Positions 14,401 to 23,771 of a stretch of DNA of 64,000 nt are shown here, one piece after another. Below the pieces are notes generated by a model that searched no databases, was not told the origin of the DNA, and was given only the letters and a program-made list of their open reading frames with translations. The position numbers were made by a program, and so were the translations under genes. Numbering within the stretch: position 1 is the first letter of the stretch; each line of letters starts with the position of its first letter. The DNA is from Ophiostoma sp. CBS 140.51 (taxonomy: Eukaryota; Ascomycota; Sordariomycetes; Ophiostomatales; Ophiostomataceae), in the NCBI GenBank assembly GCA_029298735.1, contig JANSLP010000126.1:1-64000 (forward strand), read 5' to 3'.

Positions 14401-15931
14401 TGAAATCGACCACCTGCGGGTAGAGGTTCTGGCTAGTATCTTGCTGAAGCCCAGTGACATGGTCTTAGAGATTGCATACCTTGACCGCAGCAACGGTAGC
14501 ACGGTTTCTGTGTATAAGTTCCCGGATACGAATATCGGCCGCGCCGAGGACACAATCACAATGCGGATGTCGCTTTTGTTCCGCCCAGACCACTACGACA
14601 TCCTGTACCGTCCATCGCTCCCGTCCAAGGCTGTAGCTGAATCGACGCTCCTGCGGTTCCTCCCGGCCGATGCGGCCATGGCCGCCTTAGTACCTACCCC
14701 CGACCCAGCCGCGAACGTTGCTACAGTCGGCCAGCCGGCCTCGTCTGACCCATCGAACCCGCTGGCCGCACCCTATCTCCCATCAGACACTCTAGCGGCC
14801 GAAATTGTTGCACAGACATACCCTGTTCCGGTAAGATACTATGAGCGTATTGTCCACCCGCCAGGGACACCTTCGATTCGCGAGGACACACCTGACCTAA
14901 CGCCTGGGTCATCCTCCCACTCGCCTGCCACAATGCCCGTCAAGGAGGAGCCCATCACCCCGGCGTATGCGTCTCCTGTCCCTCCCCACTCTGCGCCACA
15001 GCAGACGACGCTTCGTCGAGAATCTGGAGCAACAACAGACACCTCCTCGCTGGTAACGCCCACTGCCCCTGCACCGGCCGGGGCTGCACCAGCTCCATCT
15101 TCAACTGGTCGATCGCCGAACGACCTCGAAATTCATCACGTGGCGCCAATTTCCTACGGCAGTGCCGCGCAAAGTGCGGGCAGTTTTGTCAACTACCAGG
15201 GTGCCGACTTCCAGATTCTTTCCCGACTCCCCGGGATGTTTAACCGGTTCTCAGCACAGCCGGCGTCGTCGCCCTTTGGGATGAGCCAAGGTTCCTCGTG
15301 GCGTGGTGCACCTGGGCCATCGCAGGGGTTCATAAAGGGGGTCTCGCCCTTCCCTGTCTCGCCGGCTATGACATCAGCACCACCAACGAGTGGATTGGCC
15401 GATGTCCAGCATGCTGTTCCTCCGGTTTCGGCCATTCCCGCGTCCCCCGCGGCGCCGTCTGTCATCCCAGGCACACCCATGTCGGCAATTTCGTCTGGCT
15501 TGTCTGACTCCTACTCAGAGCCGGCGTTTAGTGTGGCAGGAACACCTGTGCCTTTGATGGATGCCCCGACGCCGGTACCATCAACACCAATGGCATATGG
15601 AGGCGCGGGTGGGACGGGTGGTGGCGATATTGGTGCAAACAGCAACAACAATGGTGGTGGCGGTGCCGGAAGGGCTGGGAGCAACGGTGCTATTTTCCTT
15701 CCGGAGCCGAAATCGACCCCGGTCCGCTTCACCAAATGGCACTTTAACCGGCTGCCGCACGATGCCACAGACCCTAACTCGAGTCATTTCCGCAACTCGC
15801 GTGTCAGCACGGCACACTTTGACAACCCGGATTTCCAACCGCAGGAGTACGACCCTTCTGGCGGAGGCAGCGACGCCCCTAGCCGCAATCGACGAAAGAG
15901 CAGTGTCCTTCGTGAGGACAACGAGAAGTAA
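11479..15931 (+). CDS. Otubain-type ubiquitin thioesterase (OTU/C65 family)
   Basis: Predicted deubiquitinating cysteine protease that cleaves ubiquitin isopeptide bonds. Model: exons 11479-12957, 13039-13125, 13247-13310 and 14022-15931, giving 1179 residues. Introns have CTAAC/CTAAT-like branch points, and the exon phases restore one frame. The catalytic core starts near residue 459 (an ATG at 12853 is an alternative start). The active-site motif GDGNCGWR places Asp537 and Cys540, and the catalytic His734 lies in RPDHYDILYR. Residues 1-458 are disordered: Gln runs of 14 (68-81) and 11 (115-125), an Ala/Pro/Ser stretch and a His-rich stretch near 362-407. After about 745 comes a Pro/Ser/Gly-rich tail ending in a segment with NSRVSTAHFDNPDFQP, which resembles a motif I recall in fungal otubains. 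Human OTUB1 has 271 residues, so this protein is greatly extended. The family call is strong; the N-terminal limit is uncertain. Confidence 0.93.
11581..11857 (+). repeat. CAG/CAA polyglutamine-coding tract
   Basis: Mixed CAG and CAA codons encode Gln-rich sequence within the first otubain exon. There are uninterrupted runs of 14 codons at 11680-11721 and 11 codons at 11821-11853. The mixture of CAA and CAG suggests selection on the amino acid and not only recent slippage of a pure triplet. All three forward frames stay open here, an expected side effect of the repeat. Confidence 0.9.
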
Positions 15932-17019
15932 TTAATAGAATGTTCATAATACCCAGGAAGGAGCGAAGGAGAGGAGAACGAGGCAGACAATATGATACAC
16001 GGCCGACCAAAGATTCATGCATCACGGACTACACACATTACGCATTCACGCATTCACGAGTGGATTTTTGTTTTTCTATTTCATTATAATTTTCTCTCAT
16101 CTGCGGCCTTCACCATCTTTGAACAGAAACAGTCGAAGGCAGCAGAGATTTGGAAACAACAAGGACAGGGTGACAAGACGTCGCATGGGGTGTCTGCATC
16201 TACCCGATCCTATCCTACGATACACACACTTTCCCTGTTTTTCGTTTTTGTTTTTACATAATACCAAGGTTGCACTTGTTTTTGCTTTGCTTTGCTTTGC
16301 TTTTTTTGTTTTGATTTGTTCTTCTCACTTCCTCGCTCGTTTGCTCGCATTGGTTTTGGACCTGTATTTTGTTTTCTTTGTTTCTGCGGTTTAGCTGATA
16401 GGAATTTGTGTCTTGTGTGACAAGGGAAAGTAATACAAAGAAAAGGCAACCACGGTTGCAATTTTTTACCGTCCACTCTAAACCGTTTGCAATCTTGAAG
16501 ACCTTTTTGTTTGCTACTCGAGTCCAACACTGGACCCAAATCAGGTCTTCTTCGTGTCGTCTGACGCCTGGTCGATGCAACCGATGAAGCGGGTCTGAAT
16601 GTTGACGATGTACAATGCATCCAACGACACCAATTGGCCAAACCATCTACTCGCCAATCCCCCCTCCCCCCCCAAAAAAAAACCCACCAAAACCAACCGC
16701 CACGATCAACATCGCTTCCCTCAATTGTATCTTGAATCACTGCTCACGATATTGTCAGGCCATTGATGACTCCGAGATACCAACCACCCCAATTTGCTAA
16801 TTTGGAGCCTTGAGTAGTCGAGCACTTTAGTAAATAGTGAAATGGTAAATAGCCCGCCGGTGGAACTAAACTCGAGAGGGAAAAGACGACCTCCCCTGGC
16901 TTATCGTGACCCATGTCTGTATCCCATTCTCAACGTACCTACACTTCACCTGGCTCTCACCACCAACACTTTTTCAAACCAGACACCACCAAGCCATCCC
17001 TCCACTACTGTCAGTCACC
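15932..17019. other. Spacer between the otubain gene and the 57-residue protein gene
   Basis: It contains the otubain 3' region, T/G-rich simple sequence (TTTGC repeats near 16285-16305), a C-run followed by an A-run near 16660-16682, and a C/A-rich leader before the ATG at 17020. I see no gene. Confidence 0.6.
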
Positions 17020-17252
17020 ATGGGCAAGGACTACTCTTACAAGAACTCCGGCACCAACAGCCAGGTAGGTTTCAATCTCCCAACCATTTATCCTGCCATC
17101 CTCATCCTAACACAGCACACAAGGGCAACCATTACTGCAGCCGCGACTACGGCAACGGCGGTTCGACCTACACGTCTCCCAGCGGCCAGTCGTACTCGTC
17201 GGGCTACGGAAACAGTGGTAGCAGCGGCCAGTCGAGCGGCGGCAAGAAGTAG
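17020..17252 (+). CDS. Small Gly/Ser/Tyr-rich conserved fungal protein (57 aa)
   Basis: Exons 17020-17064 and 17124-17252 give a 57-residue product that starts MGKDYSYKNSGTNSQ and continues GNHYCSRDYG. I recognise this start as a small family in Sordariomycetes whose function I do not know. The ATG sits in a CACCATGG context. The 59-nt intron has a GTAGGT donor and a CCTAAC branch site at 17106-17111. The first AG after the branch (17115) is only a few bases away, and using it would throw the frame into an Ala/Thr-rich reading; the next AG (17123, in an AAG context) restores the conserved reading. The product has no signal peptide or membrane segment, one Cys, and a Ser/Gly/Tyr-rich tail ending in GGKK. 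It would be missed by length filters. Confidence 0.8.
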
Positions 17253-18830
17253 GGGGGAAATGGCCCTTCTTTTATTGTCTACCGACGTAACCGCCATCCC
17301 CACACGTCGCCAGCGTAGCTTCCATCACGCCAACAGGTAGTGAAGATGAGCTGAGCAGACATTGAGAGAGAAGCCCGGAATAGGAGAGAGCATTGATTAT
17401 GTCACTGTTCTCACGATAGTTGATGGAATAGCAGAATTGAAAGCACAAGCATTTATACCCATTTATTCCTTGATTAAATAGTCCGTGTTGATGATAATTT
17501 GTGAGTGATGTAACCGAAACGCTCACTTTTTCGAGCTAGCTTCCTGCTAAGTCGGAAGTTGTGAAGCTGCATCAGGTCAAAGTGATCAAATGCAGACCAA
17601 AATTGTAAAGCCGTAGACGAAGTTGGACGGTGTCTTTTGGTATAAAAGGGAATATCGAAGACATAAGGACAATAGAGCATATTAAAGGGCGGTTGGCTGC
17701 ACAAGTGCAAGAAAACGTGACACCCATATTCAAACTCTGGCTTTCTTAATTCGGACTTACAGTGTGCTGATGGTGGCTGGCCGTTAACGAGGCGGCCAGG
17801 CGGCTAATCCTACAACTGCCTCGCCAACCTCAACAGAAACACAAGCACGGCGGCTAACTGATCGTCAAGCCGCACTTTTTGTGCAACTTATCAAGCTTCG
17901 TATATCTAGGGGTAATTTCTCGTGCTTCACGAAGACAGAATTGGAATAGAACAAACAAAAAAAGTCAAGAGCGACCAACAGCCCCGGCCCGTATCGTAAG
18001 GGCGGCCCGCAAACACGGCCAGTCTTTCTTGTCTTCTTGGTCTCACCCGTCTCTCTTTAAAGACGAATCCCTCTTCCGGTTGTGTTTTTGAAAGGACAGG
18101 CCCCTTTTTTCGTGGCCATGAAACAAAGGTGTCTTTTTCTGGAAGTGGCCCTTTTTCTTTTTAGTCTTTTCTACCACTATTCATATTTGTCGCCCTGCGT
18201 TGGATCTTCTTTCTTGCTTTCCTTTCTTTTCTCCCGTTCCAAACTTCTGGCACCACCATCTGTTCAGGTACTGGATCCTCTTTTCTCCCTTGGCCGCCCC
18301 CTTCTCCGCGGCCCATCTCATTTCAAAACCATTACACCAAAAGCGAAGCATTGGACGAGAGGTCTTCATTAAACTGAATGCACGATAACACGATCCAGCA
18401 TGGATGCAGAAAAGAGATCAAGAAAAGACTCGTCTTGCGCAAGACCGCGAGTCCGACTTGAGCGCTTCTGAGATTCTTGTCTTTCTTCCCTCCTTTTTTC
18501 ACTTGGAGTATTTTTGGACATGGTGTGGCCGCAGGGAGAAGGCCTTCTTTGTGCGTGATACGCACGATGTGATACGTGCAGGACACAGTGATAAAGACCT
18601 CTTTGACTATAATACACCCGTAATAGCGGTGGTTGGGGAGATGGAAGACGACGGTTTTCTGTTTATGTCTCTTCCTTTCTTTCCTTCTCTTCTTGTAATA
18701 CATAAGAAGCCGTATTACCCTAAGTCCTTTTCATTTTTATTTTCATTATTACTTTTAGCATTAATCAAAACCTGATGAAAATCATTTGACCTTCCATTGT
18801 CCTTAGCTTTATCACTCTCCACCTTCCACC
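17253..18830. other. Spacer with leader of the 716-residue protein gene
   Basis: It holds the 3' region of the small gene and the 5' leader of the next. From about 18050 the + strand becomes T/C-rich, as before other genes in the window. Short open frames on both strands have spacer-like composition. I see no further gene. Confidence 0.6.
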
Positions 18831-20981
18831 ATGCCTTGGTGGACATCTGACCGCCATGGCGACGAGAATTGGCCGTCACACATGGAGCGGCGCCATGACG
18901 GTTCGATCAAGATCAAAGCCAAGAAGCCACCCGTCACTTATATTCATCTTGTGGAAGAGGGTGTTGTTGAACGTCGATTACGCCTGAAGGGTGGCAGCAT
19001 CATCAGTGGCTATAGTGGTGACCGAGAGTCCTTTTCACGCGGCACATCCTCCATCGGCTCGACATGTTCAACAGGCACGACAGGAAGATTGCCACCGACA
19101 CTGTATCGCCCGCCACCTGTGCCATCACCACCTGCCCCAGCGACAGTTGTGACACTTGACTTCCCGTCCAACTCAAGATGTGACAGCAGTGAGAGTGCTA
19201 TCGGCGGCAGTGACACAGAAAGTGATCACCGTAGCCGCAGCAGTGCGAGCAGCAGCACCGACAGCAGCAGTAGCCGGAGAAGATGTACCCTGGACGACTA
19301 CCCAACATATAGACTAAAACGAAGCCAATCGCCAGCTTCGTCGACGGCCTCCTCCCGCTCCAGAACTTTCCCGCTCGACCTCCAATCGAATGTGTCCTCT
19401 GTCTCCATTGCTTCTACATCTTCATCAAAGTCCTCACTTCCTCATCCAAGAGAGCCTTCACCTCCTCCGAGCCCAGTCTTTCCTCGTCCACCAGCTTCTC
19501 CAATAAGTTCCGTGGCGGAATCAACAACCACTGACACGTCTACCACGTCGCCAGGTCGGTCAGTGTCAAAGCCGTCAGTTTCGGTGAACGTTGTCGCTTG
19601 TGAGCCGTCACGTTCTATCGTGGGCAGTGACGATGGAAGCAGTCAAACCTACAGCAACTACGACAGTGCATACGGTACACCATCCGTGGTCACTGCACCC
19701 GAGAAGCCCATTGCCCTCCGCCGCACATGGACACGTCCACAGCCACTACCCGTTCTGCAGCCGATCCGGACAGACTTTTCAGCGTACCAGGTCGGCTACT
19801 CACCTTATGTGCCGTACCCAGAATATGACAGTTGGGCCTCATCAGCATTCTCGCCTACCAAGTCTAGACGCAGGGTCCGCCGTGCCGACAGGACACCGCG
19901 GTCCCCGTGGGCAGTCATGCAGACTCCCCAGATGCACAAGATACCCAAGACCCCCAAAACACCAAAGACGCCACGTCTGGCAAGAACTCCGCGGGCTGTT
20001 CGCATAAAGACTCATAAGAGAGAGAAGCCGCACATCATCCAAGTTCCCCGCACACCACGTACGCCACTCAAGCCCAGGGTCCCCTTCGAGTCATCACAGC
20101 ATGCACCCCAAGTCATCACAGCTTCGTCTTCCGTCGGCAGTTACCGTGGCCGCCCACCGAGTCCCACGGGCAGCTATGTGCGTACCGAAAGCGGGTCTCG
20201 TGAGCGTCGGCGACAACGTCGTGCAGCTCTTGCTGCTCGCAAGGCCAAGGCATCTGCTGCTGTCATGGCCATGGAAGCATCAGAGGCGAATCAGTCGGTC
20301 CCCAGACGCCCGCCACCACAAATTGTCATCAGCAACAGTGGAAGTAAAAGTGGCAGCAGCAGCATTAGCAGCCGACGCAGTCATCGCACACTGACACCCG
20401 TGCGCGTCGTGGCACCTCAACTTCCGCAGGTCCGCAGACGCAAGAGTGCACTTGCCCTCTCCCGTCACCGCACAGAGCCCATTCGCTCGCCTATTGTCGA
20501 TGTCCACCACCCCTTGCGGACACCACGTCGGAAGTCGGCGACTGCCGGCTTGGAAAAGGATCCGCGTGTGATCCGTGCCGACGAGCCAACCTGGAGTGAC
20601 TACCTCAAAGATCGAGATGGAGTGGTTGAGACACGGGCAGGTCGTCCTTCTGTGCGTGGTCGGCCGAGCGAGGCTCGCCGGGGTCTGAAGGCGACTACTA
20701 AGAGCGGGCCGTCTCTCTTTGGTGGCTACTATGAGTCGGAAGCACCCCGAAGATCATCGACTCCCACAGCCCGCTCAATGCGCCCGGTAGATGATATTCT
20801 GGCGTTTCTGCAGCCTCAGGAGAGTAGAAATGGCCACGATATGCCGAGACCGAGACGGACGGCCGCAAGCATGGCCCCGCGGATGGCAGCGGCTCGGCGG
20901 GAGGCTTCAAGATGGAGTGAGCCGGTGACAGAGTCAAAATCAGAGTCAAGATCAAGGTCGAGCTCGCAACCGAGGATGTAA
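18831..20981 (+). CDS. Unrecognised basic Ser/Pro/Arg-rich protein (716 aa)
   Basis: A single uninterrupted exon begins with ATG in the context TTCCACCATGCC and encodes 716 residues. I do not recognise the family. The first ~70 residues look most folded: MPWWTSDRHGDENW, then a Val/Leu-containing segment with HLVEEGVVERRLRLKGG. Residues about 95-300 are Ser/Thr/Pro-rich and probably disordered. Residues about 350-420 contain repeated Pro-directed sites (TPRSP, KTPKTPKTP, RTPRAV, VPRTPRTP) between basic residues, a pattern matching the consensus of proline-directed kinases such as CDKs. Further basic RRKSA motifs follow, and the tail ends in SR dipeptides (SESRSRSSSQPRM). No signal peptide, membrane segment or catalytic motif is visible. 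A nuclear or cytoskeletal phosphoprotein would fit the composition, but that is only inference. The frame is GC-rich and open throughout, which supports it being real. Confidence 0.85.
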   Translation: MPWWTSDRHGDENWPSHMERRHDGSIKIKAKKPPVTYIHLVEEGVVERRLRLKGGSIISGYSGDRESFSRGTSSIGSTCSTGTTGRLPPTLYRPPPVPSPPAPATVVTLDFPSNSRCDSSESAIGGSDTESDHRSRSSASSSTDSSSSRRRCTLDDYPTYRLKRSQSPASSTASSRSRTFPLDLQSNVSSVSIASTSSSKSSLPHPREPSPPPSPVFPRPPASPISSVAESTTTDTSTTSPGRSVSKPSVSVNVVACEPSRSIVGSDDGSSQTYSNYDSAYGTPSVVTAPEKPIALRRTWTRPQPLPVLQPIRTDFSAYQVGYSPYVPYPEYDSWASSAFSPTKSRRRVRRADRTPRSPWAVMQTPQMHKIPKTPKTPKTPRLARTPRAVRIKTHKREKPHIIQVPRTPRTPLKPRVPFESSQHAPQVITASSSVGSYRGRPPSPTGSYVRTESGSRERRRQRRAALAARKAKASAAVMAMEASEANQSVPRRPPPQIVISNSGSKSGSSSISSRRSHRTLTPVRVVAPQLPQVRRRKSALALSRHRTEPIRSPIVDVHHPLRTPRRKSATAGLEKDPRVIRADEPTWSDYLKDRDGVVETRAGRPSVRGRPSEARRGLKATTKSGPSLFGGYYESEAPRRSSTPTARSMRPVDDILAFLQPQESRNGHDMPRPRRTAASMAPRMAAARREASRWSEPVTESKSESRSRSSSQPRM

Positions 20982-21944
20982 AATATGTGCAGGACCGTCG
21001 TTTTCGTTCGTTTGAATTTCTGCTGCGTTTTGTTTGTTTTCTTTCTTTTTATCCAATTGCCTTCATAGACCAATGGAATCCATTTCTCGTATTGCCACCA
21101 CTGTACTCCCCTCGATTTGTGTCACCGGTTCGTCCAGTGGTGAGGTGCATTCGTTCCGTCCGCGTTGGCGATCCAATTGCAAGTCCCCTAGCATCATGGC
21201 TCAGCTGTTTGCAGCTTTTGTGTTGTTTGAAGTGGAGTGAGTTGAGAGGACCGCTTTGGTACCTGAGGGACCTGACTGCAGCGCTCTTGCCCCGCTTTTC
21301 TTGTCTTGCGATGGCGTAACCCGGTCTCGGCACAGCGGGGTGGAGCACACTTAGTCACGCGACCCCTGCGCTAGAGTCCATTTCAGTGGTTCGCTCCTCC
21401 CATCAGATAACAATGTCACAACACACCTTCTGGGACCTCCAAAAACAGCTGCGGTAGCGGCGGGCCCGCAGCTCTAATTCTCGTGTGGGCAGGCGCGTCT
21501 TTACGTCCCACTAGCCCCTCCCCGCTCAACAAAGCACGTTCTTTCCCACTCCGTGTGTTGAAGAACGCGTCAAGGAAGGCGCATCCGGGCTGCCCGTTGC
21601 ACTTTTTACTTTGTTTCGCTTCTTCTTGCGAATTCTCTGTTGTTACTTTGTTTTTCTTTTCTCCTCTTACATCACCAGCCAACACCCCTGCTTTGCACCT
21701 TGCATGCAGACACGGTGGGACGGCCCATCACTTTTTTTTCTTGTCCTCCTCACCAAGACATATCTTTGCATCGCATCGTGGCGCATTGAGACCTGTCATC
21801 TCGATTATCTCGTCATTTTTCTGGTTTTTTATATATTAACAGCTTTTTTTCGCGATCGCCAACTTGTCTCCGGTCACGGCCGGATGACATTGTTTTCATC
21901 ATCTATTTTTCTTCCCTTGACCTCTTCCCTCCCCCGCCTCCACC
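20982..21944. other. Spacer with leader of the LRR gene
   Basis: It contains the 3' region of the preceding gene. From about 21480 to the ATG at 21945 there is a C/T-rich leader. The only open frames are pyrimidine-derived (Phe/Leu/Ser/Cys-rich). I see no gene. Confidence 0.6.
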
Positions 21945-23771
21945 ATGTCCGACGAACCTTCCCTCCCCCGGATGCCTCCTTCCCGGGCCGCCGACGCCAT
22001 CTTTGGTCCGAATCGCAAACGCGGCCGCTTCTTTGATGCCAACGGCAATGCCAGCGGCAGTGGTAGCGGACCACACCACTTGTCGGCCCACCAGCTGCTT
22101 ATGAACAACTCTAGTGATCCAGCTGTGTTCTCAAGCGACGACGACCCGGCCCTCGACAACTATGCCCTGCCCGACCCGAATGGCTCCGGTGTTGGCGGAT
22201 CTCGCGTCCGCAAGAAGAAGCGCTATGTCGGCGCCTGGTTTGCCCAGCACCCGGCCTCGACCGACTCGACGTTTGATGAAGACCCGTCCCTGCCCGAACA
22301 GCGCGCACGAGGCGACCGAGACCAAGACGAGGAGCAGCAGGAACCACATACCATGACGCTTCTCCTGCTGTCGTCACCCGTTCGGCCACGGCCGTCTAAG
22401 AAGCGGCGTACGTTTGAACGGCAATTTGACAGCGGCGTGTGGATGGGCAAGGAGGGCATTGCCGAGGGCGACGAGGGAGAGGGGCAGGAGGACATGCTCG
22501 AGGTGGCCATGGCCGAGTCGCCGCCGCCGCCCTCGCAGTCGTCCACATCGTCCCAGCTATCGTTGGCTCCTCCGCCTACAGCACCCTTCCATGCCGACTT
22601 CCCTCCTCCGCCACCACGCCAACGCCGGGTTTTCCAGCGTGTGCCCAGTCTAGCTGTGAACAGTGCCGAGGAGAAGGCCCGGAAAATCGTCCAGGATTGT
22701 ATCGAAGCCGGCGACGACAAGATTTCCTTGATTGGCCTCGGCCTGACGGCACTATCCAATGCCACGGTGGAACCGCTCTCGGGTCTCGTGCCCATCCCCA
22801 TCGTCACTGAGGACGTCGCCTTTGAGCAGCGTGACCCCAAACTTCAGCTGTTCTTGTCAAGCAACAACCTCATGCGTCTTCCCGGCGCCTTGTTTCGGCT
22901 TCAGCACCTCACCGTCCTCAGTCTGCGCGGCAACGGCCTGACTGAGCTGCCGCCATCCATTGGCCAACTCCGCAACCTCAAGTCGCTCAACCTCTCCCTC
23001 AACAAGCTGCAGTCGCTGCCTGCCGAACTGCTGCCGCTCATCCGGACATACGGTCAGGGCGGTCGGCTCACCGAGCTGCTCGTCCACCCGAACCCGTACT
23101 TTTCGCCAGAAGCCGAACACGGTGAGGAGGAGATTTCAAGACCGACCCGCCACATCGGTGACCGGCCCACACGTGTGGCCCGCTCACCTGTCCACTACAT
23201 GGATAGCTGGGGCAAGACCTGGTCGTCCTTCACCCTCGAGCCAGCCGCTCTGGGCGCTTGCAATTTGATACCAACCGAGGATTTGACAACGGCATCAAGC
23301 CCGCCCACCGATAATACTGCTGCCGCCACGTCCCGTGTGCCGACATTGGTCTCTCTGGCGATGGCGGCCTGCTACCGCACACCTCAGCTCCCACAACTGG
23401 CTGATCTTCTGCCACCGGAAGCGCCGCCGCGTCTGGCCCGGCAGCTTGGCAAAGCTCAGGCACTGCGTGAGAGCGGTGGAAGTACTTGTTCGAAATGCTC
23501 ACACGGCCAGTCTCCACCAAAACCGATGGTGGCGCCCATGACCGCGTGGCTCGAGTGGTGGGAGTTCGGCAAGCCCGATGTGAACGTGACGTATTCTCAA
23601 GCTGCACCTTGGTCAGCAGGAAGACAGGATACGAGCGGTGGTGCGCCACAACCCGTGCCTCTTCGAGAGAACGAGATTGAGGTACTGCCTTTCATGTGGC
23701 GCGGCTGCTCATGGGGATGTGTGCCGCGAGTCGAAGAGGTGAAAGATGTGAGAGAGGACGTAGAGGAGTGA
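21945..23771 (+). CDS. Leucine-rich-repeat protein with C-terminal Cys motifs (608 aa)
   Basis: A single exon of 608 residues starts at an ATG in a CCACCATGTCC context. An acidic N-terminal motif near residues 56-73 (DPAVFSSDDDPALDNY) is followed by a basic motif KKKRYVGAWF near 91-100; I recall this arrangement in fungal proteins of unknown function that carry LRRs. Residues about 300-366 form three to four leucine-rich repeats of the plant/Ras-suppressor-like type (LTVLSLRGNGLTELPPSIG, then LKSLNLSLNKLQSLPAEL). Such repeats normally make a protein-binding surface. After a Pro/Ala-rich linker come a Cys pair (CSKCSHG, about 514-520), an EWWEF segment, and a second Cys pair, RGCSWGCVP (about 586-594). 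Together these could bind a metal, which is inference. No signal peptide or membrane segment is seen, so the protein is probably intracellular. Substrate and partners are unknown. Confidence 0.9.
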   Translation: MSDEPSLPRMPPSRAADAIFGPNRKRGRFFDANGNASGSGSGPHHLSAHQLLMNNSSDPAVFSSDDDPALDNYALPDPNGSGVGGSRVRKKKRYVGAWFAQHPASTDSTFDEDPSLPEQRARGDRDQDEEQQEPHTMTLLLLSSPVRPRPSKKRRTFERQFDSGVWMGKEGIAEGDEGEGQEDMLEVAMAESPPPPSQSSTSSQLSLAPPPTAPFHADFPPPPPRQRRVFQRVPSLAVNSAEEKARKIVQDCIEAGDDKISLIGLGLTALSNATVEPLSGLVPIPIVTEDVAFEQRDPKLQLFLSSNNLMRLPGALFRLQHLTVLSLRGNGLTELPPSIGQLRNLKSLNLSLNKLQSLPAELLPLIRTYGQGGRLTELLVHPNPYFSPEAEHGEEEISRPTRHIGDRPTRVARSPVHYMDSWGKTWSSFTLEPAALGACNLIPTEDLTTASSPPTDNTAAATSRVPTLVSLAMAACYRTPQLPQLADLLPPEAPPRLARQLGKAQALRESGGSTCSKCSHGQSPPKPMVAPMTAWLEWWEFGKPDVNVTYSQAAPWSAGRQDTSGGAPQPVPLRENEIEVLPFMWRGCSWGCVPRVEEVKDVREDVEE

